A stretch of DNA of 64,000 bases, from the NCBI RefSeq assembly GCF_026015985.1, contig NZ_CP110389.1, positions 124,001 to 188,000 of the forward strand, given 5' to 3'. Source of the DNA: Rhodopseudomonas sp. P2A-2r. GTDB taxonomy: Bacteria > Pseudomonadota > Alphaproteobacteria > Rhizobiales > Xanthobacteraceae. Position numbers and translations under genes: made by a program. The notes under the pieces were generated by a model. That model was not told the DNA's origin. It saw only the letters and a program-made list of their open reading frames with translations, and ran no database searches. Shown here in pieces: positions 17,122-25,710 of this stretch (its first letter is position 1; the number at the start of each line of letters is the position of its first letter).

Positions 17122-17874
17122 ATGCATACGATCGTACTGGCCACCCAAAAGGGCGGCAGCGGCAAGAGCACTCTCTCGATCGGCCTCGCGCTGGCGGCGA
17201 TCGCGGACGGGCATACCGTTCGCCTGATCGAGACCGACCCGCTGGGCACGCTGTCCAACTGGCAGTCCCGCCGCCCCTATGCCGAACCCCTGGTCGAGCC
17301 GATCTACTGCGCCTCGGAACTCGAGCCGCGCCTGCGGCTGCTGGACCAGAGCGGCATCACGCTGACCATCATCGACACCGCCGCCGGTACCAGCGCGGTG
17401 ACCACCACGGCGATCGGCTGCGCCGACCTCTGCCTGATCCCGTCGCGCCCGAGCGTTGCCGACATCGAGGCCACCGCCTCGACGCTGGGCGCCATCCGCG
17501 CCTTCGACAAGGCCTTCGCCTTCGTGCTCAACCAGACGCCTATCCGCGGCCAGCGCATCCAGAACGCGGCCAACAGCCTGGCGGGCGATGACGTGCCCGA
17601 TCTCACCGGCATCGTCGCGCAACCGTTCATCGTGATGCGCAACGACCACCAGGACGCGCTCGCGGCCGGCCTCGCCGTCACCGAATTCGCCCCGACCGGA
17701 AAGTCGTCGGAAGAAATCCGCGGTCTGTGGCAGTGGGTCGCCGACAAGCTCGGCATCGCCGCCCTGGCCGACCTGCAATCGATCGCCGCCGAACTCGATA
17801 TGTCGGCCGATGTTGTGCCTACGCTGTGGGGCCCCACGCCGACGGACGCAGATACGGTCATTTTCGTTTCCTGA
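17122..17874 (+). CDS. Orphan ParA/MinD-family ATPase
   Basis: A 250-aa P-loop ATPase with the deviant Walker A KGGSGKST at residues 10-17, the ETDPLGTLSNW switch near residue 38 and IIDTAAGTSAVTTTAIGCAD as the Walker B region. The start has an AAGGA ribosome site 6 bp upstream. Members of this family position plasmids, chromosomes or protein assemblies with a ParB-like partner. No parB or parS-like repeat is next to it, and the chromosome's main parAB is not expected here, so this is an orphan; cargo unknown. A terminator follows the stop codon. Confidence 0.88.
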   Translation: MHTIVLATQKGGSGKSTLSIGLALAAIADGHTVRLIETDPLGTLSNWQSRRPYAEPLVEPIYCASELEPRLRLLDQSGITLTIIDTAAGTSAVTTTAIGCADLCLIPSRPSVADIEATASTLGAIRAFDKAFAFVLNQTPIRGQRIQNAANSLAGDDVPDLTGIVAQPFIVMRNDHQDALAAGLAVTEFAPTGKSSEEIRGLWQWVADKLGIAALADLQSIAAELDMSADVVPTLWGPTPTDADTVIFVS

Positions 17875-17917
17875 ATCCGGCCCCGTTTTCTCCTCGGGAC
17901 CCGGTACTACCCAACTG

Positions 17918-17954
17918 CGCGCCTCCTGTCCTTGCGACAGGGGCGCGATTTTTT
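17918..17954 (+). terminator. Intrinsic terminator of the ParA gene
   Basis: The stem CGCGCCTCCTGTC (17918-17930) pairs with GACAGGGGCGCG (17936-17947) with one bulged base, loop CTTGC, followed by six T at 17949-17954. It lies 44 bp after the parA-like stop codon. Confidence 0.85.
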
Positions 17955-18109
17955 GACACGACCGTGCACGAAGACTGCGGTCCGTCCCGCAATTCCACGG
18001 TGGCGGAACTTCATACTTCGCAGAGGAGCGCCAGAATACCTTCGACGGTGTCAGGCGAATCGATCCGCACCAAGCGGCCGGTCGTCTTGCACGCAACCGA
18101 AAGTGACCC

Positions 18110-18280
18110 ATGCCGCACGCCCAGCCCTCCGCCGCCGAACCCGCCGCATCGCTGGACACATGGCTGGCCAGGGACGACGAATGCGTGCGCAAGCTCGCGA
18201 TGCTGCTGGTGCATCGCGAGAACCGCGACCTCGACGAGGTGGTGGCGCTGATCGCCCGCCTGGCGATTCCGCTCGAATAG
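18110..18280 (+). CDS. Small conserved protein, 56 aa, paralog of the gene at 20011-20181
   Basis: I do not recognise the family. The reading MPHAQPSAAEPAASLDTWLA then DDECVRKLAMLLVHRENRDL and DEVVALIARLAIPLE ends at TAG 18278. Its paralog at 20011 is also exactly 56 aa and shares the core DDECVRKLAMLL-HRE-RDLDEVVALI-RLA-PLE, with most codon changes synonymous or conservative, which is good evidence that both are translated. The protein is amphipathic, helical, with one Cys, and has no signal or membrane segment. It precedes the DUF2252 gene by 169 bp on the same strand. Confidence 0.75.
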   Translation: MPHAQPSAAEPAASLDTWLARDDECVRKLAMLLVHRENRDLDEVVALIARLAIPLE

Positions 18281-18449
18281 GCCGTCTTGTCCGATACGCC
18301 TCCCCGCACCGCTGCCGACGAAATCCCGCGACTGCGTAGCGCGCATCTTGCCGTTCGTTGCCGGCCCGTTACACATGCGGGATCGATCACGACCGGTCGG
18401 GGCGGGCCAGCCCGAGCGTCGTGACAGCGGCGACACCAGGGGTGCGATC

Positions 18450-19895
18450 ATGACCACGTTGAGCAATCGGGCGGAGCGACTGAAGCAGGGCAAGGCGCTG
18501 CGCCGCAAGACGCCTCGCGAGGCCCATGCCGAGTTCAAGGGTCCGCTGGCGCGCAGCGCCGTGGCCATCCTGGCGGAAAGCGATGCCGACCGCGTCCCCG
18601 AGCTGGTCCCGGAGCGCTACAAGCGCATGATAGCCAGCCCGTTCGCGTTCCTGCGCGGCGCGGCAGCGATCATGACAACCGATCTGGCCGGCCAGCCGAT
18701 GGCCGGCATCCCGGTGCAGGCCGGCGGCGACAGCCATCTGATGAATTTCGGCGCCTTCGTCACTCCCGAAGACAACATCCTGTTCGACGTCAACGATTTC
18801 GACGAGACGCTGGCCGGCATCGACTTTACCGTGGACGTCAAGCGTCTGGCGGCCAGCGTGGCGGTCGCCGCACTGGCCACCGATGCGTCGCGCAAGCAGT
18901 CGCGCGCGCTGGCCGCCAGCACGGTCAAGGCCTATCGCTGGCACATGGCGGCGCTGTCGAAAATGTCGCCGCTGGAAATCTGGCACAGCCGCATCGACCT
19001 CGAGGAGGAGATCGGCGCCATCGGCCATGCCGGCCTGCAGCGCAAGCTCGCGTCGATCATCGACAAGGCGCGCGGCGAAGGCCTGGCGCTGGACGACAAC
19101 TTTCCGCATCTCACCGCCGGCGACGCGCCGCGGATCGTCGACAAGCCGCCGACCATCTTCCACCTGGATTCGCGCCGAGATGCCCATCACCGCATCGATA
19201 TCGCCGGCGTGCTCGCCAGCTATCGCAAGGACCTGTGGCCGGACCGGCAACGGCTGCTCGACCGCTTCACCCTGCAGGACTTCGCATTCAAGGCGGTCGG
19301 CGTCGGCTCGGTGGGGACCTACTGCTACGTCTGCCTGTTCCTCACCGGCGACGGCGAGCCGCTGTTCCTGCAGATCAAGCAGGCGCAAAAGTCGGTGCTG
19401 GAACGGCTCGGCGGCAGGCCGTCCTACAAGGGCAACCAGGGCCGCCGCGTCGTCGAGGGTCAGCGCATGATGCAGGCCGCCAGCGACATCTTCCTCGGCT
19501 ATGCCCGCGATGACGCCTCGGGCCGGGATTTCTACATCCGGACCCTGAAGAACCGCCGGCTCGGCGGTGTCAGCGACATCGGCGAAGGCGAGGCGCTGGC
19601 GGACTACGCCGCTCTGTGCGGCCGTACCCTTGCGCGCGCCCACGCGCGCTCCGGCGACGCCGCGATCATCACCGGCTACATGGGCAAGACCGCGGCCTTC
19701 GACGACGCCATTGCCGCCTTTGCCATGGCCTATGCCGACCAGACCATCCTCGATCATGCGGCCCTGGTCAAAGCCAGGAATAACAAGTCGCGCAGCAAGA
19801 CAACGCCCACCCGCAAGAACGCCGGCAAGAAAGCCCGCAAGACGCGCGGCACGAACGCCGGCAAGTCATCGGCATCGCGCAGCAAGGCGCCGTAG
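18450..19895 (+). CDS. DUF2252 family protein with lysine-rich tail
   Basis: DUF2252 (COG4320) proteins have a kinase-like fold but no established reaction. The ATG at 18450 gives 481 aa. The family core runs from about residue 20 to 435: PFAFLRGAAAIMTTDLA, GGDSHLMNFGAFVTPEDNI, FDVNDFDETLAGIDFTVDVK, GVGSVGTYCYVCLF and QIKQAQKSVLERL, in the usual order. Residues about 447-481 are a low-complexity tail rich in Lys, Arg, Ser and Thr (repeats such as RKNAGKKARKTRGTNAGK), resembling nucleic-acid-binding histone-like tails. Two paralogous 56-aa genes flank it. Confidence 0.87.
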   Translation: MTTLSNRAERLKQGKALRRKTPREAHAEFKGPLARSAVAILAESDADRVPELVPERYKRMIASPFAFLRGAAAIMTTDLAGQPMAGIPVQAGGDSHLMNFGAFVTPEDNILFDVNDFDETLAGIDFTVDVKRLAASVAVAALATDASRKQSRALAASTVKAYRWHMAALSKMSPLEIWHSRIDLEEEIGAIGHAGLQRKLASIIDKARGEGLALDDNFPHLTAGDAPRIVDKPPTIFHLDSRRDAHHRIDIAGVLASYRKDLWPDRQRLLDRFTLQDFAFKAVGVGSVGTYCYVCLFLTGDGEPLFLQIKQAQKSVLERLGGRPSYKGNQGRRVVEGQRMMQAASDIFLGYARDDASGRDFYIRTLKNRRLGGVSDIGEGEALADYAALCGRTLARAHARSGDAAIITGYMGKTAAFDDAIAAFAMAYADQTILDHAALVKARNNKSRSKTTPTRKNAGKKARKTRGTNAGKSSASRSKAP

Positions 19896-20010
19896 TCACG
19901 CGAGCACGGAACTTAACGATTGAGAAAGGCGCGCCTCAATACCTTCGTTCAAGGCTGATCGATTCGCGCCGTGCGACCGGTCGGCTGACCCTCGGAATGA
20001 AGGTGATCCC

Positions 20011-20181
20011 ATGCCCCACGCCCAGTCCTCCCAGGCCGACACCCTCGCTCCGCTGGCCAGCTGGCTGTCCAGCGACGACGAATGCGTGCGCAAGCTGGCC
20101 ATGTTGCTGGAGCATCGCGAAACCCGGGATCTCGATGAAGTCGTGGCGCTGATCGGCCGTCTCGCGGTGCCGCTAGAATAG
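20011..20181 (+). CDS. Small conserved protein, 56 aa, paralog of the gene at 18110-18280
   Basis: Begins MPHAQSSQADTLAPLASWLS and continues DDECVRKLAMLLEHRETRDL and DEVVALIGRLAVPLE, stop TAG at 20179. A GAAGGTGA ribosome site precedes the ATG. Similarity to the first copy extends about 75 bp upstream (shared AATACCTTCG, an ATCGAT-CGC block and CGGTCG), so the duplication included the leader. Function unknown; see the first copy. It lies 115 bp after the DUF2252 gene on the same strand. Confidence 0.75.
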   Translation: MPHAQSSQADTLAPLASWLSSDDECVRKLAMLLEHRETRDLDEVVALIGRLAVPLE

Positions 20182-20195
20182 CAGCGTTTTCCCTT

Positions 20196-20392
20196 GAGTC
20201 GGATTCCATTCGCTTGAACCGTGTCCCGGACGCAGTGCTATGCGCCTCCGTCAGAAGGCGTCATGCACTGCAGAGCCGGGACCGCCACGCACTCGGGAGT
20301 TTGGTACGGTCCCTGGGTCTGCGGAGCGGCATAAGAATGCCGTACCGCGTCCGGGACACGATGATCCGGTTCAATCTTGATGGATCAGACTC
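20196..20392. repeat. Dispersed repeat element with long imperfect terminal inverted repeats
   Basis: The inner inverted repeat is perfect: GTGTCCCGGACGC (20221-20233) and GCGTCCGGGACAC (20347-20359). An outer layer pairs TTGAACC (20214-20220) with GGTTCAA (20368-20374) and GAGTC (20196-20200) with GACTC (20388-20392). The middle carries GGGACCG and CGGTCCC as further partners. No open reading frame inside. It resembles a short non-coding repeat family typical of Bradyrhizobium-like genomes and fills most of the 220-bp gap between the second 56-aa gene and the methyltransferase gene. Confidence 0.82.
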
Positions 20393-20401
20393 TAAGCCGA
20401 G

Positions 20402-21190
20402 CTATGCCGGCACGCTGCCCTTCACCGCATTGGCGAAGGCCGCGTAGCTGACCCGGCCCGAAGCATCCTCGGTGAGATGCGCGCGGACGCGTGCTTTCAA
20501 CTCGGCGAGCACGTCCGGGTCCATCGCCGCTACCGTCGGCTTCACCGTGGTGCCCGCGGTCGAGGCCGACCAGAAATCCTCGAAGTCGTCGTAACTACGC
20601 GTCACATCGATGCGGCGGGTTTCGACCTCGCGCAGGCCCGCCGCACGCCACAGCCGCTGCAGGTTCTCGCTGCGCGACGCATCCATGCTCGGCGGCATCG
20701 ACGGCACGAAGCCCATGGCGCGCAACTCGCGCATCACCGGTTCGAGCGGAAAGCCGCCGCCGTCCATGTCCCACGCATAGGCCGCCACCATGCCGCCCGG
20801 TTTCACCACCCGCGCCATTTCGGCGACGCCTTTCGCCGGATCGGGCACGAAGAAGATCACCAGCGCCATCACCGCGACATCGAATGCCTTGTCGGCGTAG
20901 GGCAGCGCCATGGCGTCGCCGAGCTGAAACACGGCGGGACGCGCCGCGGCGCGGGTGCGGGCAAAGGCGATCTGCCCCTCGGAGGGATCGATGCCCTGGA
21001 TCTCCGCCGGTGCGCAGCGCTGCACGATCGCCTCGGTGAAGGCGCCGTTGCCGCAGCCGACATCGACCCAGCGCAGGCCGGGCGACGGCTTCAGCCAGTC
21101 CAGAAAGATATCGCCGGCAAGCCGGCTCCACAGTCCCATCATCCGCTCATAGGCGGCACCGTCGTTGAAGCGGATGGAAGCGTCGTTCAT
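20402..21190 (-). CDS. Class I SAM-dependent methyltransferase
   Basis: The ATG at 21190 gives 262 aa, beginning MNDASIRFNDGAAYERMMG. The SAM-binding motif I is VDVGCGNGAFTEAIV near residue 40, followed by the acidic loop end GIDPSEGQ, GDAMALPYADKAFDVAVMAL and the motif RVVKPGGMVAAYAWDM. This is the UbiE/Methyltransf_11 type that acts on small molecules; the substrate is unknown. A longer reading starts upstream with no similarity. It stands alone between a repeat element and the divergent chemoreceptor gene. Confidence 0.88.
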   Translation of the reverse strand: MNDASIRFNDGAAYERMMGLWSRLAGDIFLDWLKPSPGLRWVDVGCGNGAFTEAIVQRCAPAEIQGIDPSEGQIAFARTRAAARPAVFQLGDAMALPYADKAFDVAVMALVIFFVPDPAKGVAEMARVVKPGGMVAAYAWDMDGGGFPLEPVMRELRAMGFVPSMPPSMDASRSENLQRLWRAAGLREVETRRIDVTRSYDDFEDFWSASTAGTTVKPTVAAMDPDVLAELKARVRAHLTEDASGRVSYAAFANAVKGSVPA

Positions 21191-21474
21191 CGGCTGAATC
21201 CCTGCATGGCCTGGCGGTCCCGGCAACGGCGTAGTCCTGCCATGTCCGGCACCGGACTGTCGAGCTGCGCCCCAGAGTCCGCTCTACGATATTTGAGCCC
21301 GCCACGACGCGGCACCGACCTCTTCCTGCCCGCCGGAGGGCGCCGCACAGGATATAAACACCGTTAATCGGACGCTAAACGGTTCCCATAAAATTAACGC
21401 TCTTCGACTAGCGTGCAACGCAGCAACGGCAGTCGCCATGCAATTTATTCATTTGCAGAATGCACGGATAGATT

Positions 21475-23553
21475 ATGCGAATCGGATTTCATTGCCGTGT
21501 TGGCAGCCTGCTCAACGGCGCTTTCCTTGGCCTGACCGCAGTGGTGGTCGTTCTGCTCGGTCTGCGGCTCGTCACGAATTTCGGCGATATGACCGCCGCG
21601 AGCCGACTGGTCACACTTGCCGAGGCCGACCGCACGGTCTTCAACACCATGCAGGTGCTGCGCCTGTCGCGCGGCGAGGCTCAGACCGTCTTGCTGAATC
21701 TGGACGATCCCTCGGCAAAACTCGCTGAGCTGCGCGCGCGAGGGACGACGAAATATTTGGAGGCCGTCGCGGTTCTCCCGCGCATCGGCGGTGCCGCGCT
21801 GGATGCCCTGGTGGCCGATCTGCGAACGCGCTGGAGCGAGACCGAGCAGAAGTGGCAGGAACTCGGCGCGGCCGCCGCGAAGCCGAAGCCGACCCGCAAG
21901 GTTGCGGATACCGACGTCTGGTACAAGTCGACGACCCGCGTGCTCGACAATCTGAACGACGCATCGCTCCGTGTCGCGGCCGAGGCGCGACTTGCCGATC
22001 CCTATGTGGCGGAGCTGGTCGCGGCGCGTCAGACCGCCTGGAGCATCCGCGAGGCAGCCGGCTCCGAATGCTCGGCGCTGCGCGGCAGCGTCGCTGCGAA
22101 TGAACCCCTGTCACCTGCCAACCTCTCCACCATCGGGCGGTTGCGCGGCGCCGACGAGGCCGGCTGGAGCGCGCTCAAGGGCCTGATGGTCCGCAGCGAC
22201 GTCCCGCCGCAACTGGCGAGCGCGGTGACCGCCGGCGAACGTGATTTCAGCGGCTCGATGGCCGCGCGCGACGCCGTCTATCGCGAGCTCGGCAAGGGAT
22301 CGGCATCGTCGGTCACCCCGGCGCAATGGACGACGCTGTGCAACGCGCCGTTCGAGCCGATCATGGCGGTTGCGCGGACTGCGCTGGACCTGATGCAGCA
22401 GCGCGCCGAAACACAATACGACGCGGCGCGGTTTGCCCTCGTCGCCACCATCGCGGTGACGCTGCTGATGCTGTCCGCGGCGGCGCTGGTGCTGCGGCTG
22501 ATCCGTCGGCGCGTGATCCAGCCGGTCAGGACCCTGAACGAGGCCATCGGACATTTGTCGCGGCACGAATACGAGGCTCCGGTGCCGCAGGTCGGCGACG
22601 ACGACGAATTTTCGGCCATGGCCGAGACCCTGGAATCGCTGCGCCTGGGCACCATCACGTCCGAACTGGCCAACGCCGAGCGCCAGGCCGCCCAGGCCAA
22701 TGACATCGAACGGGCGACGCGTCTCGGCGTCCTGTGCCGCGACTTCCAGGCATCGGTCGGCCGCACGCTCGATACGGTGGCCGGGGCCAACCAGCAGATG
22801 GTTGTCGCCGCCGATGCCATGACCGAGACGGCAACCGACGCGACGCGCCGCACCGACGAGATCGCGCGCGCCGTGCAGCAGGCCGCGGAGAGCATCAATT
22901 CGGTGGCCGGAGCATCGGAAGAGATGCGCACCTCGCTTGCGGAAGTCTCGACCAAGGTCGAGCAGTCCTCGAAACTGTCGGCCGACGCGGTCGGCGAGGC
23001 CGAGGCCACCAACCGCAACGTGGCGCGGCTGTCGGTGGCCGCCGCCGAAATCGGCCAAGTGGTCGGCGTCATCACCACCATCGCCGCGCAGACCAACCTG
23101 CTGGCGCTCAACGCGACGATCGAGGCCGCGCGCGCCGGCGAGCACGGACGCGGCTTCGCCGTCGTCGCCGGCGAAGTCAAATCGCTGGCGTCGCAGACCG
23201 CCACCGCCACCGGTCAGATTACCGCGCAGGTGTCGGCCATCCAGGCCGCCACGGAGTCGGCGGTGCTCGCCATGGACGGCATCGGCGCGCGCATCCGCGA
23301 GGTCGACGGGCTGACCGGGGCCATCACCCAGGCCATCCAGGGCCAGGTCAACGCCATGAACCAGGTGTCGCGCGACGCCCAGGAAGTTGCGCTGCTGACC
23401 GACCGCGTCTCTACCCAGATCAACGAGGTGCGGGCCGCAGCGGCCGGTACCGTCGCCGCGGCCGGCCAGGTGCGCCAGACCACCGACGATCTCGGCCGCC
23501 AGTCCGGCCATTTGTCGCTGGAAATCGAGCGCTTCATCGCCGGCGTGGGATGA
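21475..23553 (+). CDS. Methyl-accepting chemotaxis protein
   Basis: A 692-aa inner-membrane chemoreceptor. The first membrane helix is at residues about 12-33 ([19 protein letters not shown]), a periplasmic helical sensor domain follows to about 315, and the second membrane helix is at about 320-343 ([20 protein letters not shown]). HAMP occupies about 345-400. The cytoplasmic signalling domain has its hairpin tip at about 535-556 ([20 protein letters not shown]), the CheA/CheW contact region. No CheB/CheR-binding tail pentapeptide is visible. No che genes are in the window, so it presumably feeds a remote chemosensory cluster. Ligand unknown. Confidence 0.95.
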   Translation: MRIGFHCRVGSLLNGAFLGLTAVVVVLLGLRLVTNFGDMTAASRLVTLAEADRTVFNTMQVLRLSRGEAQTVLLNLDDPSAKLAELRARGTTKYLEAVAVLPRIGGAALDALVADLRTRWSETEQKWQELGAAAAKPKPTRKVADTDVWYKSTTRVLDNLNDASLRVAAEARLADPYVAELVAARQTAWSIREAAGSECSALRGSVAANEPLSPANLSTIGRLRGADEAGWSALKGLMVRSDVPPQLASAVTAGERDFSGSMAARDAVYRELGKGSASSVTPAQWTTLCNAPFEPIMAVARTALDLMQQRAETQYDAARFALVATIAVTLLMLSAAALVLRLIRRRVIQPVRTLNEAIGHLSRHEYEAPVPQVGDDDEFSAMAETLESLRLGTITSELANAERQAAQANDIERATRLGVLCRDFQASVGRTLDTVAGANQQMVVAADAMTETATDATRRTDEIARAVQQAAESINSVAGASEEMRTSLAEVSTKVEQSSKLSADAVGEAEATNRNVARLSVAAAEIGQVVGVITTIAAQTNLLALNATIEAARAGEHGRGFAVVAGEVKSLASQTATATGQITAQVSAIQAATESAVLAMDGIGARIREVDGLTGAITQAIQGQVNAMNQVSRDAQEVALLTDRVSTQINEVRAAAAGTVAAAGQVRQTTDDLGRQSGHLSLEIERFIAGVG

Positions 23554-23571
23554 GCCGGGCGATGCCGGCGA

Positions 23572-25068
23572 TCAGACCGGCCGGATCAGGCGAAGCGCCT
23601 CGTCGAGCAGATGCGGCGTATGCTTGCCCGGCGACGTCAGGCAGGCGCGTTCGAAATAGTCGGTGAGCGCCGGACGGAATGACGGATGCGCCGCGTTGGC
23701 GATGATGATCCGCGCCCGCTGCTTGGGCGACAGGCCGCGCAGATCGGCAAGGCCGTTCTCGGTGACCAACACCTGCACGTCATGCTCGGTGTGGTCGACA
23801 TGGGTGGCCATCGGCACGATCGATGATACCGATCCCTGCTTGGCCGTCGACGGCGTCATGAAGATCGACAGATAGGCGTTGCGGGCGAAGTCGCCGGAGC
23901 CGCCGATGCCGTTCATGATGCTGGTGCCGCGGATGTGGGTCGAATTCACGTTGCCATAGATATCGGCCTCGATCATCCCGTTCATGGCAACCACGCCGAG
24001 CCGCCGGATCACCTCGGGATGGTTGGAGATTTCCTGCGGCCGCAGCACGATGCGGTCGCGCAGCTGTTCGAGTTCACGGTTGAACACGCCGGCCGCTTCC
24101 GCACTGAGCGACAAGGCAGTGGCGGAGGCGAGCACCATGCGGCCGGAGCGGATCAGATCCAGCATGCCGTCCTGCAGCACCTCGGTATAGGCCGTGAGCC
24201 CGGAGAACGGGCCATCCTCCAGCCCGGCCATGACGGCATTGGCAACGTTGCCGACGCCGGATTGCAGCGGCAGTAGTTCGGGCGGCAGCCGGCCGCGCTT
24301 CACCTCGTGGCCGAGAAACTCCAGGATATGCCCGGCGATGGCTTTCGACACCGTGTCCGGCGGCGCGAAGCTGGTGTCGCGGTCCGGCGCATCGGTCTCG
24401 ACCACCGCGATGACCTTGGCGGGATCACAGCGAAAGGTGGTCTCCCCGATGCGGTCGCCCGGCGCCAGGATCGGGATGGGCGTGCGGTGCGGCGGCAGCC
24501 TTGTGCCATAGTAGATGTCGTGCATGCCCTGCATCGCAGGGTTCATCGCCGTGTTCACTTCGAGGATGATGCGGTCGGCCTGGTCGAGCCAGGTCTTGTT
24601 GTTGCCGATCGAGGTCGACGGCACCAGCCGGCCGTCGGGCAGGATCGCGGCGACCTCGACCACCGCGACATCGAGATGACCGAGAAAGCCGAACCAGACG
24701 TGCTGCGCCACATGGCTGAGATGGATGTCGATATAGTCCATGGTGCCGGAGTTGATGCGCTCGCGGGTGATCGGGTCGGACTGGTAGGGCAGTCGCAGCT
24801 CGATGCCGTTGACCTTGGCCAGCGCGCCATCCAGTTCCGGCGCGGTCGAAGCCCCCGTCCACATCCCGATCCGGTACGGCTCGCCACGCCCGTGGGCGTC
24901 CTCGATGCGGCGGGCGAGCGCCTGCGGAACGGCCTTCGGATAGCCCGATCCGGTAAAGCCGCTCATGCCCACATTGGCACCGTGCGGCACCAGCGCCGCG
25001 GCATCGTCGGCGGACATGAGCTTTGCCCGAAACGCCGACGACATGATCCGCGCTCTGCCACCCGCCAT
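23572..25068 (-). CDS. Acetyl-CoA hydrolase/transferase family protein (succinate/acetate CoA-transferase type)
   Basis: The ATG at 25068 has a GGGAGG ribosome site and gives 498 aa; the longer upstream reading is unlikely. The domain order is that of class I CoA-transferases: SGFTGSGYPKAVPQALA near residue 35, GMWTGASTAPELDGALA, SGVGNVANAVMAGL near residue 275 (the conserved GxGN block), IGGSGDFARNAY and VTENGLADLRGLSPKQRA near the C-terminus. It matches SucA/Cat1-like succinyl-CoA:acetate or propionyl-CoA:succinate transferases. It is cytoplasmic, monocistronic, and convergent with the chemoreceptor gene. Confidence 0.92.
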   Translation of the reverse strand: MAGGRARIMSSAFRAKLMSADDAAALVPHGANVGMSGFTGSGYPKAVPQALARRIEDAHGRGEPYRIGMWTGASTAPELDGALAKVNGIELRLPYQSDPITRERINSGTMDYIDIHLSHVAQHVWFGFLGHLDVAVVEVAAILPDGRLVPSTSIGNNKTWLDQADRIILEVNTAMNPAMQGMHDIYYGTRLPPHRTPIPILAPGDRIGETTFRCDPAKVIAVVETDAPDRDTSFAPPDTVSKAIAGHILEFLGHEVKRGRLPPELLPLQSGVGNVANAVMAGLEDGPFSGLTAYTEVLQDGMLDLIRSGRMVLASATALSLSAEAAGVFNRELEQLRDRIVLRPQEISNHPEVIRRLGVVAMNGMIEADIYGNVNSTHIRGTSIMNGIGGSGDFARNAYLSIFMTPSTAKQGSVSSIVPMATHVDHTEHDVQVLVTENGLADLRGLSPKQRARIIIANAAHPSFRPALTDYFERACLTSPGKHTPHLLDEALRLIRPV

Positions 25069-25251
25069 GGAACCTCCCTGAGAGAAAAACGTCGCCCGAC
25101 GGCCGGCCTGGCCGGCATCGGCGAACATCCCGTCCTTTAGGGGGCATGCCGACACAGGCATTTGACCTGCCGCAATTGCTTGTCGCGCATCGCATGCTCT
25201 GTTGCGCGGACGGGCGAAAATTATGTCGAGGTTGGTCGGCGGGGGCTGACG

Positions 25252-25371
25252 ATGAACATCAAGATCATCATTGCGCTTCTGATCATCGGCACGCTGCTGT
25301 TGGCGGCGGACACTCCTCCCTCCGGCCGGACACCTCGTAACGGGCTGCGCCCTAATTCTTCATCGTCATGA
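25252..25371 (+). CDS. Possible 39-aa hydrophobic peptide
   Basis: A short reading MNIKIIIALLIIGTLLLAAD with a Pro/Arg/Ser tail, preceded by a G-rich possible ribosome site. The hydrophobic segment could insert in the membrane or act as a signal sequence. There is no family similarity that I recognise and it slightly overlaps the opposite-strand cytochrome remnant, so it may be spurious. Confidence 0.25.
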   Translation: MNIKIIIALLIIGTLLLAADTPPSGRTPRNGLRPNSSSS

Positions 25372-25519
25372 TGAAGGCGGCGATGTCGCGGGCATCGTTT
25401 CGGCTGAGCGGTGGATTGGGCATGGTGGCGTGCGGCATCATCAGGAACGCCGCGGCGGGGTGGCCCGCGACGACCGCGATCAGCGCGGCCAGCAGACCCC
25501 ATACCGGTTTGCGTTTCAT
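25352..25519 (-). pseudogene. Cytochrome c remnant: signal peptide joined to the C-terminal helix, heme site missing
   Basis: A 55-codon frame with a good ribosome site (AAGGAG). It begins with a signal peptide (MKRKPVWGLLAALIAVVAG then HPAAAF). It then goes directly into MPHATMPNPPLSRNDARDIA and AFIMTMKN, which looks like the C-terminal methionine-ligand segment and last helix of a small class I cytochrome c. The CxxCH heme-attachment part expected between them is absent, so the simplest reading is an internal in-frame deletion of about 50-70 codons. It could also be a small secreted protein of its own. Confidence 0.5.
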
Positions 25520-25710
25520 GCGAGACTCCTTGCAGCGGGCTCACAGGGTGCATCGAAACCGCGGTCCGCGGATTGACCAGGGTCAACACCAGGTCCTCAG
25601 AGCCGTACGGACGAACCGTCCCCCTGGCAGCGGCGTCACGAAACTTTCAGCTCTCCCGCGCGTCTATTGCGCATAGCATAGTGCCAGACGCGACCGACGT
25701 GGGGGATGCC

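Noticed and set aside
18005..18030. GGAAC before both 56-aa genes, suggestive of an EcfG (general stress) -35 box
   Set aside because: GGAAC at 18005-18009 and near 19905 is not followed by a GTT -10 element at 16-17 bp in either copy.
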